From: Diploscapter coronatus
Lineage: Eukaryota; Nematoda; Chromadorea; Rhabditida; Rhabditidae
Length of the DNA stretch: 64,000 nucleotides
Reading direction: 5' to 3'
Assembly: GCA_964036155.1 (NCBI GenBank)
Contig: OZ038422.1
Location: forward strand, 49,065,201 to 49,129,200
The notes beneath the pieces are model-generated. The model was not told the origin of the DNA. It worked only from the letters and a program-made list of their open reading frames with translations, and did no database searches. The position numbers and the translations under genes are program-made. Shown in pieces: positions 47,738 through 59,142 of this stretch. How positions within the stretch are numbered: the stretch's first letter is position 1; each line of letters begins with the position of its first letter.

Positions 47738-48267
47738 CGCCTCACTTTTACTGAAAGTTTTGAAAATTAATGGAGAATTCCGAATAAAAGGATAGAAGAT
47801 ATGAAATTATGGCATTCAAACCATAAGCTTTCAGCCTTTTCAAAATAAAAAATACATTTATTTATTTATTTCACCTGAAAACACACAAAATAAAATTGAT
47901 CATGAAAAAGATGAGCTAAAATGGTCAAAGAAAAATCGAATCAAAACCAAAGCTAGACAGTCCTGGACTAATCATTGAAAAATCATCGTTACAAAAAGTG
48001 ACATAAAATAAATAGTTTTGAAAATTTACAATAAAATCAAACAAAAAATTTCTGTATAGACCGGTAAGGAATGATGATCACACGCGACTGCTGAGGCACC
48101 AGAAAATTACAACAAAAATACATGTGTTAGGGAGGACTTCTAATAGACCTTATTTAAACAAATTATAAATCTAAAATTCGTGTTAATTTTTTCAAGGCAC
48201 TTTCGCCAGGATGAAAAAGTATTGCAACAATTAGATAGGAAACTTTAATGAGAAATTTACTTACACC
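47738..48267 (-). other. Gap between the HERC and NME6-like genes
   Basis: 530 AT-rich bases between the HERC stop codon and the next start codon on the same strand. A 3' splice site (ACTTTCAG, ending at 47751) precedes the NME6-like ATG. Longer than a typical nematode intercistronic spacer, so operon membership is possible but not shown. Confidence 0.5.
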
Positions 48268-51200
48268 TCAAACTAGAGTGAACCCTTCGCTGTGTTGAAT
48301 CGAAATGCGCAATCTCCTGAGAAGTTCCTTGTCATCTTCGATGTTGGGCAGATCCAGAAGGTTGAAGCAGGTGTGGGCAACTGGCAGAGTCTGAGAATTT
48401 TTTTCCATAAGTCTTGGAAAGATTTCTGAACTAACCTCAGGAGCAGTGGGTTGAATGTAGCACCTGATCGCGGACATTCCAGCGACTGGCAGACGGCTCG
48501 AACCCGACAAAAATTGAAGGAACATCTGAAAAATCAAATGTCTAGAAGTCAAGATCTTTCTCTGGCTAACCTTTTTCTCGTCATCGGTGAGTTCAAAGAA
48601 AGCCTTCCAAAATGCCTGAATCGCGGGATGCTTCTCGTGATACTCGCCCTTGTATTCAACCACCTGAAATTCATTTTTTTCTTTTTTTTTTTTTTTTAAA
48701 TAAACTGTTCCCAAATTTTCCCACGCTCTCGGGGACAGCCTTTGATTCCCGTTTTCTCACGCCTGTCCCAATTCAGAATTGCATCATCATTCTTGCATTC
48801 CTAACCAGTCCCTCTCTCGGATCCAGTCCTACCACCCGGTTTATGAGGGGGACAAGGTCAGTTCGAATGGAAACACGCCAGCCGGTTTAATCGCATATTT
48901 CTGACCATGTGAAGAAGCTAATTGTATCATTCAAAAGGTATGAAACTCACGTCATCAGCCAAAACAAGTATGACTCACTTTTTCATTGTCTAATTTTCCG
49001 AAGCTTTTCCTATTTGCCAAATATGCAATTACCCATCAAAATGTCTTGGGACTTGCAAATTTTACTACCCTGTAATTTCTGCATCCTCTCTGTAATTACC
49101 TTTCCTCCTCCAGGATTCCAATATATTCCATTTCCCATTTGACATTTTTCATAATTTCTCATTTTCTCTGCCCAATGCTGTTTCTTCGTTCCAGAACCGG
49201 ATTTTCTTTGTTCCCACCTTTTTCGTCTTTCCTTTCTGCTCGCTATTTCTCCAGCATTTCACTCGTTTTTCGCAAAGTTCGCAATGTATGCGCGATGCAT
49301 TCAAATAATGTCCCCGTAGCACATAAATATGACGGATGAGAGATAATTGAAATTGGAGAAGAGAGAAGCAGAGAAAGAAAGAGATAGAGTGGAGAGACGA
49401 AAATTAAAAATCGCAATAGAATCTTTCCTCTTTCTTTCGGGAGGAACTCTGAGGGTTGAACTTCTTGAATTCAAAGTTCGAAATTCAAGCTTTCGGAAAA
49501 AGTACTAGCCTCAAAAATTTTAGAAGAATCTACTCGGACCTAGGGATAGAGAGCGCAAACGGTTTCCCAACTTTTGCCCAACCAGGGAAAATTTGATTTT
49601 AAAACATTCGCGAGGATGTAACTAAAGCGTTAGCAAACTGGAATAAAATTAAAAAAAAAAATCCTAAATCTAAGAAAAGTGGTAAAACCTAAAGTCAAAA
49701 TGAATACGCTTTTGAAATCGAAAAAACCCCTATGTAGATTCTTGTAGATGAATATTTTGCGCTGATTTTTGACACACAACCGTTTCATGAGGTTTATCGT
49801 CGGTTTAGTTTAAGTTTCTGATGACATACGGCGGTTGAAGGGTACTTCCTTCCTATTTTGGGGGTCCTATACTATCATTTTTTTAAGACTGCCGCGTTTT
49901 GCAGAGGAGCAGAGTTTGCGCTTTCTACCTAGGAAGGACATAAGGTAGGATGGTGATGCGACCTATCCCCTATGATATTCCTCCAGTTTTGTATCTCTAA
50001 CTTTTAATTTTCACTAATTTTCTCCATTCATAATAAAGTCGTAGTCTAAATTTTGCTCCTGCGACCTAACCTCCGTATAATTTTTTTTCGAGTCTGACTC
50101 AAATGCTTCCTAGATCTGAATGTGCGCTTAGCATATTTTTTGAAGAATAAATAAGGTCCGACCTTTCTGAACTCGCTCCACTCGTAGTTCTCATTGCCGA
50201 CGATCATTTCCATGAGTTCGATTGGCTGGAAGAAGCCCAGCACACGGCTATTCACGAGGAAGCGAAATCCTGTGCAGAAGGACTCGATCTGTTTCTTGAT
50301 CTCGTCGTGGAAACCCACTGTCAGACGATGCTGCACGTAGAGCTGAAAGAGGTGCATTTATCGTGAATCAGAACGTCAAAAATAACACGGCTTTTTGGCA
50401 GCAAGAAAGTTAATTTCTTAGAAAACATCCTTCGTGTCTATCCAATGGTCTCTAAGTAATGCAATTTCAAAATTAGCAAAAAAATCTAGATTTTTTTTTC
50501 AAACTAACCTCCACATATTCCTGTTTGTTGCTCTGATTGACCGGAAGAGTGGCCCCGCTCGGCTTCAATTCGACTTCCTCCACAGCACCGAAAATGTTGT
50601 AGTTGATGGTGAAAGTGAGAAAGAAGACGTCTTCGAAATCTGACTGAAATTTAAAAAAAAAAATCATGAAAATCCTCGAGTTCAATTGAATTCAGGACTT
50701 GTTTAACTTTTGAATTTTTACCTGTTCGTAATCCAACAGATCCTGCAGAGATTTACCCTCAGTTGGGGACAATTCTTTCAAATCCTCCAGAGTCACCGGC
50801 TCGTTCAGGATCAGCTGAAAGATTAAATCATCGATTATTTTTATTTCAAAAGGAATGCATGCAAAATGAAAAATTTATGAAGAAATATCATTGGATATAG
50901 ACAATTTCTTCCACATGATATTTCATTCAAACTTGATACTTCTACAAATCATGAACTTACAAGCCTTATCCTTTGAAAATAGCGAGGGAAAACGAAAGAC
51001 AAAGATAGTCTTCTTTTCCTCGGCGCACAGTGAAGATAAATGCGGGGCGTTCCCAAAGGATAAGGCTTGCAAGGTCATAAAAGTTAGTTTTTTATTTAAA
51101 AATGACCTTGTAAAGAGCGAGTGGGAACGGGAGATTGACGATGACTCGATTGTACACAGCCAGTCCACAGAGTTTGCCGAGCATCTGGAAGCTGCCTTCC

Positions 51201-54200
51201 TCCTCCTCGTCGATCAGCGACAAGCCGCTGAACCACGTCAGGTGCGACTGCTCGTCCTCCGTGAACATTCCATAGCTGAAGATTTTAAAATTTTGCCTAA
51301 TAAGGAAATTCCCTACTGTAGCTTTATCTTGAAAATTGAAATAATTTATTCTTCTGTTGATTTTTGCTTAGCAAAACTTTTTATCTTTATAATTTTCCCT
51401 CCAAACTCACTCGTTCTGAAGAATCTTCTGGAAAATGAGCATGAAGAACTCCTTCTTGACGCCTCCCGCGTCGTCGGCCTCTTCATTGGCGATTGTGATC
51501 TGGAAAAAATGACTTTTCAATATTTAAAAAATTCCTTACTTTGAGCGGTTTCCTCAAATCGTTGGCCTGAGCATGTCGGATGTAGCTCATCGTGTCCCGC
51601 ACGATGTAGTCTCGTCTGGAAGAAAATTCAAATTATTTTAAACGCAGAATCAACTTTGCACATTGACTTCAAAATGTGAATGAATTATAACATTTTCGTC
51701 CGCGGTTAAATAATTTCTGAATCATGTACCTGATGTGCATTTCGTAGTAGGGCTGTTCCGTGAAGAGCTGCATACCCAGAAAGTTGATCATCGAAGCGCT
51801 CACTTGTTGCTGAAATAGATAATTTGATTTTTGCGGGAGAAAACTACAGTAATCGATTCTCACATGTTGCCGAAGTATGGTTTCCACATAGATCAAATCA
51901 GATTTGGCTAGTCCATCCATCAGGAATGGATATTTCGCCCACATCACTTTCTGAGGTTGCTGAAAGAAATTAGAATAAATTTTAAAAAATCGAAAAAAAT
52001 ACCGTCATAACAAATTCAGCATAGTCCATCTTCAGATCGTAGTTGTCGTTGAGCTCCTTGATGTAGAACCGATCCACTGGAATGATTTTCTTCTGCTAAA
52101 AGTTAAAAATAAGATATTACTGCATTTTCCCTAATGATGAAGAATAGCTATTAATTAAAGTCGGTTGATATGATATAATTTTGAAAGTTGGAATATCGTG
52201 CCGAATTAATGATGCTGAGCGAGCTGAGGATGTCGAGGATTTGAAAGAATCTGCCTGGGGACTCCTTGGCTTTGACCATGCAGCGGACGCCCTCCAGCAG
52301 TGAAGCCACCATTCGATTGAAGTGCCGCATTTCAGTCAGACCTCCAAACCATTTTGCTGAAAAGTTCTCTTTTTTAAAGAATTCAACCACCTTCTTTTCC
52401 CACAAACATGATTTCATTTTAAAAATACTTGGAATTTTATAGAAGGAGAAATATGAAAACCTGTATAATTCTTTACTTCGTAATCTATGAAATGGTATAT
52501 AGAAAATGATTCCTTTCTACCTCACCCCATACCAATAGTTATGGGTAATGAAGTTACGAGTTTATTCAACTTGGCAAAAATAGAAGGAAAAACCAACTCA
52601 ATTGATCGACAGAGGCCTTTCCGAGGGAGTGCAGCTTGATCGCATAGGGAATATGCAGATTGACGACCGTCGACTGCTTGACATTATCGGTGAACAGGTG
52701 GAACCTGCAAATCTTATCTTCTTTTTAAAGGGAATATTTTCCCTACCAAGGCATAATCAGGAACACTCGGAGCGTCTCCACCCACTGCCAGTTGACTTCA
52801 GACATTTCCAGCTCGAGCAAGGACATTTTCAACATCTCCAGGATCTGAAAAGTGATTAATTTGAATAGTCGATATATTATTTTTGACGGTTTCCTGTATT
52901 CACAGACGACCTTTTCTTCTTTTCCCTATGCTCTCTCTACCACCAAAACTACCTCTGATATCCATCTGTAAATACAAGGAGCCATTTTCGGCTTGAAAAC
53001 TATTCTTTTTTCTATTAGATTAAAATTAAATAAATCTCACAATTTCTCCATATTGGTTCTTGTCAGGGGAATCGGCAAGTGCCTGGAACATTGCCATAAC
53101 GTCGTCCATGTCGACTCCACTATTGCTCTCATCTCCCGTCAGAAACCTCTTCTCATTCGCGTAGAGAAACGAGCCGTTGATGCAAGACAGCGATTGAAAT
53201 ACTGCTTCTATCAGGCTGAAAACATTTTTCTTCTTTTTCTTAAAATTTTATTTTTACCCGATCAAATCCAGCTTTTCGTGTTCTTCCAGCAGCTTCTTGG
53301 CGATTTTTGAGCTCAGAAATTTGGGGACTTTCATCGCCGAGTTCGGAGCGGAAAGTGGTTCCTGAAAAATCTTTTTAGAAATTAAAAAAAAAAAAAAAAT
53401 CTTTTGCCTGCAATCTTCCATCCCTCAGAAAGAAGGTCTGGTTGTATCCAGCGAAAACCGAGGAGACTTTGTCCAATCCGTAAATTGGCTTTGGATTCCT
53501 CTGCAGGTCATCCGAGCCATTGCCCAACTGTCCGTTGTAGTTCACGCCGAACGTGAAAGCTCGTCCATTGACCACTGCGATCGAGTGATTTCTGGAAATT
53601 CGCTTTTTGCTGCTTTTTTACTTTCGAACCAACCCTCCGACAGCAATCCTCGTGACGTGAGATCCCATGAGTTCCGACACGGCTATCGGAGTCAAATGTC
53701 TTTCAACTCTGATTTTTTTCTTGAAATTTAGAATTTAAAAAAATCCGCCCACTTGCTTCCGCATCCAATTTGTCCTTGGAAGTTCGAGCCGAATGCGAAG
53801 AGTCGGCCTAAAAAACATAATTTTAGAAAAATAAATTGGGAAAAATAAAATACCATCATTGGTGAGAAGAATCGTGTGGGAGTTGCCACACGCAGCTTCG
53901 ACGACTTTCATGCGACTGACAGAGGCCAACAGACAAGGCAAGGCTCGGGCTGAGAATAAACAGATTTAAAATAGATGAAAATTAAATCTTAAAAGTGTTA
54001 CGTCTAATATCACCGGTGCCCAACTGTCCGTGATCGTTCTGGCCCCAGGACCAAACTGAGCCGGAAATCGAGATCGCAATACAATGTCTCTCGCCGGCAG
54101 CGACTAAAGTCCTTTTCCCATGATATTCGAATTTCCAAGAAAAGAAGTGAGTTTACCCCTGGTGATGGGAATTCCGAGCAACTCAGCGACCTCTGCCGGC

Positions 54201-55396
54201 TCATGCAGAATCTTTCCGTCTTGCTGCTCGCCCCACACGAATACGCGACCGTCTGCAAAATTACAGTGATCATCAAAAGCCACAGTAATCTAAAACCATA
54301 TTCATAATACATTGTCAAAATTCGACAGTACTTTTGAAAAGCTACAGTATCTCGAATTTCCTTCATCAAATAATCTCAAACATCGAAAATTCTAGGCTCC
54401 CTGTATATTAACACGACAGACACAGACGGTTGTTTATAGGCGGAAACTGGGAGTCGTTTTGAGTAGGGATCATAGGGAAAAAAGGATCGTCGTCCGTAAT
54501 TACAGGGAGCCAAAATTCATCGATAAAATCAGCTTACTATCACAAATAGCAATGCAGTGATCGGATCCGGAAGCGACTTGAATGACCTCTGTCAGCTGAC
54601 GCACTCTGGTCGGCTCATGCTCGGATTTGACTTTGCTTGACTGGGCCAAAGCTCCGCGGGAATTGCTGCCCCACGCAAACAGTCGACCGTCTTCTGCAAC
54701 GGCGAGTGAATGAGCGCGTCCTGCGGCTATCTGAAAACTCCGGAAAAAAACTATTACTGTAGTTGTTCCTTTCATTTCGAGTTATTCAATAAGTTACGGA
54801 ACTTTAAAAATTAGCATGCATTCCTTCCTCGTATTATTTTCTTCTATTAGATAAAATGGAGATAGCAATGAAATTGGATAGTGCTAATTTTGAAAATTCG
54901 AAGAATTTATTGAATGTCACCAAATAATTGCATACCTGAATAATCTTAGTGCCGACGTGATGGAATCTGACGGGCTGAATGAAGGGTCTGGCCTCGCAGT
55001 TCGCGTGGCCGAGTCCGCACTGGCACTCGTCGTTCGCACCGCAACTCCACATTTTGCCGTCCTCGTCCAACAGAATCGTATGCCTCTCGCCGATCGCCAC
55101 TGCACTCACGGAACACGAATTGCGCAGATCCATTGGGGCTCCGACTGGAAATTTATTCATTTTCAGATTTCTAAAAATCAATAATCTTCAGAAAAATAAT
55201 GTCATGCTGAGAAAGAAAAAGAAGACGTTGCTTTCGACCTCTAAACGATGCACTATTTTCCCTGCGGACCGAATTAAAATTTTTCTTTATAAACCTCACC
55301 AACTTGCTCCGGAATCCTGACATTAGCCTTTCTGAGCCCGATCTGCTCTCCCAACTGGCCCTCCGCGCACAGGCCGCACGCCAACAATTCACGCAT
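48268..55396 (-). CDS. HERC4-type E3 ubiquitin ligase (RCC1 repeats plus HECT domain)
   Basis: Twenty-six exons join in phase to 1019 residues (human HERC4: 1057). Exons: 55300-55396, 54936-55144, 54538-54730, 54157-54252, 54002-54103, 53854-53949, 53753-53807, 53634-53708, 53408-53591, 53258-53361, 53041-53215, 52747-52844, 52598-52704, 52202-52356, 52003-52092, 51864-51959, 51730-51809, 51540-51615, 51411-51499, 51107-51275, 50722-50814, 50509-50643, 50163-50342, 48571-48663, 48436-48525, 48268-48390. Residues 1-350 are RCC1 blades (WSCGANDECQCGLG, AGRAHSLAVAEDGRLFAWGS, SWGQNDHGQLGTGD). The HECT domain covers about 680-1019 (GGVKKEFFMLIF, LCGLAVYNRVIVNLPFPLALYK) with the ubiquitin-accepting Cys near 987 in VAHTCFNLLDLP. 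The ATG touches a CTTCAG acceptor. Introns at 53407 and 52201 appear to use GC donors; the second is less certain. Confidence 0.94.
53384..53399. repeat. Run of 16 A inside a HERC intron
   Basis: Sixteen A on the plus strand, read as poly-T in the 46-base GC-AG intron 53362-53407. Confidence 0.95.
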
Positions 55397-55590
55397 CTGA
55401 AGCGAAGCAACGTTGAAGAATCGAAGAATTAGTAAAAAGGTACTAATCTTCAAAAAGAAAGATATGGTTACAGTATAAAACTGTAAATTTTCATAGAAAA
55501 AAATCGCACTTTCTCAACAACAATGTATTATTCTAAAACAAATAACAAAGAAAATAAAGAAAAAAACAATAAGAATAAAAAATAACATAT
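55397..55590 (-). promoter_or_regulatory. Intercistronic spacer between NSUN2 and HERC (operon junction)
   Basis: Only 194 bases lie between the NSUN2 stop codon and the HERC ATG on the same strand. Read in the gene direction, the spacer starts with a very T-rich stretch (55540-55587), as seen in the U-rich elements that guide downstream trans-splicing. It ends in CGCTTCAG directly before ATG. This is the layout of a C. elegans-type operon spliced with a second leader. Confidence 0.75.
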
Positions 55591-58500
55591 TCAGGCGACT
55601 TGAGGCTGAACCTTCCCCTTCCCATTTTCCTCCTGCATTTCGCAGTCTTCCCTCTCTTCGCTTTTCGAGTTTTCCAGTGCCGTATCCTGGCCGTCCTTCT
55701 CTACAGTATCCCCTTGCCCATTCTGTTCCTCCTTGTCCTTCTGCTGAGCCAATTTAGCTTCTTCTCTGTTCTCCCGAGCCTGGAATTCGAAAATTCAATA
55801 TCTTTTAAAATTAACATAAAATGTATTAGCGGCGCGGAAAAAAGATAATCGGAAGCTGGTGCATGAAGAGGATGAGTTGTGACTATGTTTCTAGCGCTCT
55901 TCGTTGAACACACTATTTCGTTATAGCGTGATCAGAGTCTGATTGCTTCTTCTCTATGCTTGAATAACCTTTTTGCGCGTTGACAATACCTTCTGTTTTC
56001 TCTTGGACTTCATGAGCTCTTCAATTTCTGTGCAGTCGACGCCCATCATTCGGAGAATGTGAACTCGCTCTTCTTTCGTCACGTAGGGCGCTACAGAATG
56101 GAAGCCGATCTGAAAGATTTAAGTTCACCCTAGAAGATTATCTCTTCTTCCATAAAACCAAAAATTTCCTTACCCAGGCACAAACAGGATCATCGTCATC
56201 CACGTAGAGAATGACACTGCCACTGTTGTTCAGCCTGATCTCGTCCTTGGCCTTCATCAAATCCATCGGCACGAGGTTCTTTCCGTACTCCATCAGAGCC
56301 AGCATGTCCTCTCGGGGAATTTTCGTCTGAAATGGAAAAGGTAAACAAATCACTTTACTCCTCAAACACTTCAAGTACTCGTTTGCATTTCGCAATATGT
56401 TTCAGAAATAAAATTTAAAATTCTAGCACTTTTCTCCCACAAGTCATCTTCCACTTTAGCTTTAGAACACAAGTACCTAGACCCAAAAATTACCTTCTGC
56501 TTGCCCATGAAAGGAAAGATGTATTGGACTCCTTCCTGAGCGATTCTGTACTTGGGCGCATCCGCTTTGTTGTCGTTTTTCCCGAACATTTTCATGCCCG
56601 CGTTCTGGATCGACACCGAAAACATGTTGTTCTCCTGAATTTTTATTTGCACTTTTCAAAATGCTTGAAATTTACCACGAAATGTTTGACAGCTTCATTT
56701 GCATAGAAGAGCTGCTTGGACTCGCTATTGTCGTTGCCGCGTCGATTGAACAGATTCTCATAGGGGAAATCGTCCGAAATGCCGTAGTTTTCCCTGAAAA
56801 TAGCATATTTTTCGAATACAAAGTTTGTTTAAATGTATGATACAGGCAAAATAGGGTAGAGATGGATGGGATACTGTATATCTTTCCTCACATATGCGAT
56901 TTATACATTTCTGAAAATTAGCATAAATTATTACTTGATTTCCTTCCATCGCTCGTCGTTCTTCTCCATGAAGCTGAAGGGGTCGTCCTTGAAGAGTCTC
57001 TGCCGCTTGGCAGTGGGGCCCTTCATCGGGTTCAGGTCGAACGAGATCTCGGACGTCTTTTCGAGAACAGCGATGAAAAAGCCGCCAGTGTCTTGAAGAT
57101 GAGGAAGAATGCGCATTCTGAAAAAAAAGTGCGATTTTAAAAAGTAGTGTAAGAAAAACATGCGAGTGTTTTCCTATCCCTCCTAAGCTACTTAATATTT
57201 GGTCAAATTCGAATATTCCAAACACAGAAGGGAGTTATCAAACCAGGAAATCTCACGTGTAATGCAGATTCATGCCCTCAGCCTCTTCCTTGGTTGGCGG
57301 GAAGCACGATTTGCAGATCACTTTTTGTAATTTCTCAGGAGTGTCCTCCGGCTTCTCATACACATTCATGTCCTTGTCATACACCTGAAAATTGTAATTT
57401 TTTTTTTAAAGTTTTGACAAAATCTCCCACTTTCCAGGTGTTGACTCCTCGTTTGGCCTTGAGAAGCGGCAAAATGGGATGTGCGTCGACCAATTTGAGC
57501 GCCCCCTTCGCCTCTCTAATCAACTGAGCCACAACGGCCTCGTCCTCTATCGGGTTCATCGAGCAGGTCGAATAGACCATTCTGCCTCCGATTTTCAGAA
57601 GTTCGGCTCCTCTGGAACTCAAATTTTTGCCAAGAATGAAAAATAGCAACCCTACCTCTTGGCTATGGGGAGTTGCATTCTGTGCAGAGAGAGTCCCTCA
57701 TGGGGCGTCCACCTCGCCCAGATGTCCGGGTTCTTACGTACAGTGCCATCTCCGCTGCAGATCACGTCGCACAGCACTTTGTCGAATTTCAGGGGTTCGT
57801 CATTCTGGAAATCCAGATTCATTTTTAGCCAGATATCTGAAGTCTTGCGATTACGAGTACTTTGCTATCAAAACAGTATAGAAAAGGGAAGAAGGAATAG
57901 CGTTTGGTAACAAAGTACTCGTAGTCAAAAATATTTGGATATTTAAAATCCTCCTACCTTTCCCCTCATATTAGGCAGCTTTGAAGCGTCGTTGCAGGTG
58001 ATGACGCAGTTGGCAATGCGGAATCGCTTGAGTGTCTGATGGACGAGCATGTAGCAACGTTTCATGTCCAGATCATTCGCAATCAGCATTCCAGCTGAAA
58101 GTTCAAATTTGATTCTTTTTTTTTTTTCAAAAAAAAACTTTGAAATAAACCTGGATTCCTGTCCTTTTCATGCATCATCTCGATGAGCTGCGAGGTCTTG
58201 CTGCCTGGCGCAGCACACATGTCCAACACGATATCGGCTGAATCAAAGGATTATGCCGGATTTCAGAAATCATCAAAAGATACCTGCTTCAGGCTGTAGC
58301 ATGAGTGGGGGGATCATGCTGACCGCTTCTTGACGAGTGACATTGCCCAGCTCAGTCTCAGTGCACTGAAGAAGGACTTATATCACACTCTTTGGATATA
58401 TAAAACTCAGGCGATATATAAAGTCCGAAGGATTACCAAGAAATTGTGAAAAGAGGATAGAATGGGCTGGCTTCTGATAGCATTTCTCGACATGGAGGTC

Positions 58501-59142
58501 TGATACGCGCCCGGGTACCTGAACGGAAATCACTTACTGCAAAAGATCACAGAAACTAATCGAATTATTCCATTACCAAGATTGGAATTGTTCATTTTCT
58601 CGTAGTGTTAAGGAATAAAAGTTCAAAACCAGATGAACTACGCTTCAATATTCCTACATTTTTGTGCATTTGGGTCAAGTTTTCATAAATCTGAAGTAAA
58701 AAAACGATTTAAAAAATCATACCAAGGAAGCGGTTTGGGAACGCAAATGCCTTCGTCCTTGCTGTCTCGCAGAGGCTGGAAAAACCGCTCCTCCAATTCC
58801 TTCATCAGCAGCTCGCGGTCCCTTAAAATTAGCACAGAATTAAAATGTTTGAAGGAAAAATCTCACTTTATGCGTCCCTGAACTCTGAAGGAAACGGGCA
58901 AATCTGCTTTCAGCGCAGTTTGGAATTGCTCCCACTCATCTTCAGGGACGAGACCCTGAAATTCAACTTTTACCCTTTTCCATTTTTTTTTTAATTTTCA
59001 GCCTCAGTACCTGCTCTTTATAGTATTTCCAGTACTTCTCATTCTCCTTGACGATCTCTAGATAGAATCCATTCTCGTCCTGACCCTTCTTCGGTCCGAC
59101 CGCCTTATTCTTGATCTTGCGCTTGAAAGTTCGCTTACCCAT
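55591..59142 (-). CDS. nsun-2: NSUN2-type tRNA/mRNA cytosine-5 methyltransferase
   Basis: Sixteen exons give 689 residues: 59011-59142, 58867-58955, 58723-58821, 58437-58518, 58284-58365, 58151-58237, 57958-58094, 57656-57804, 57431-57611, 57257-57384, 56935-57117, 56676-56793, 56494-56634, 56174-56326, 55990-56109, 55591-55779. The order follows NSUN2: KPLPWYPGAYQTSMSR, RQEAVSMIPPLMLQPEA, the SAM-binding DMCAAPGSKTSQLIEMM (about 168-184), motif IV CDVICSGDGTVRKN, motif VI MVYSTCSMNPIEDEA (nucleophile Cys about 302), HLQDTGGFFIAVLEK and a C-terminal PUA-like region (APKYRIAQEGVQYIFPF). The enzyme methylates C5 of cytosine in tRNAs and some mRNAs, mainly in the nucleus. The Pro that normally precedes the second active-site Cys (about 252) is Ile. 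The tail is Glu/Lys/Gln-rich. The ATG is six bases behind TTTTTTCAG. Confidence 0.95.

Noticed and set aside
50891..51544. Plus-strand frame of 217 codons
   Set aside because: It lies antisense to conserved HERC exons 51107-51275 and 51411-51499, and its sequence has no recognisable feature.
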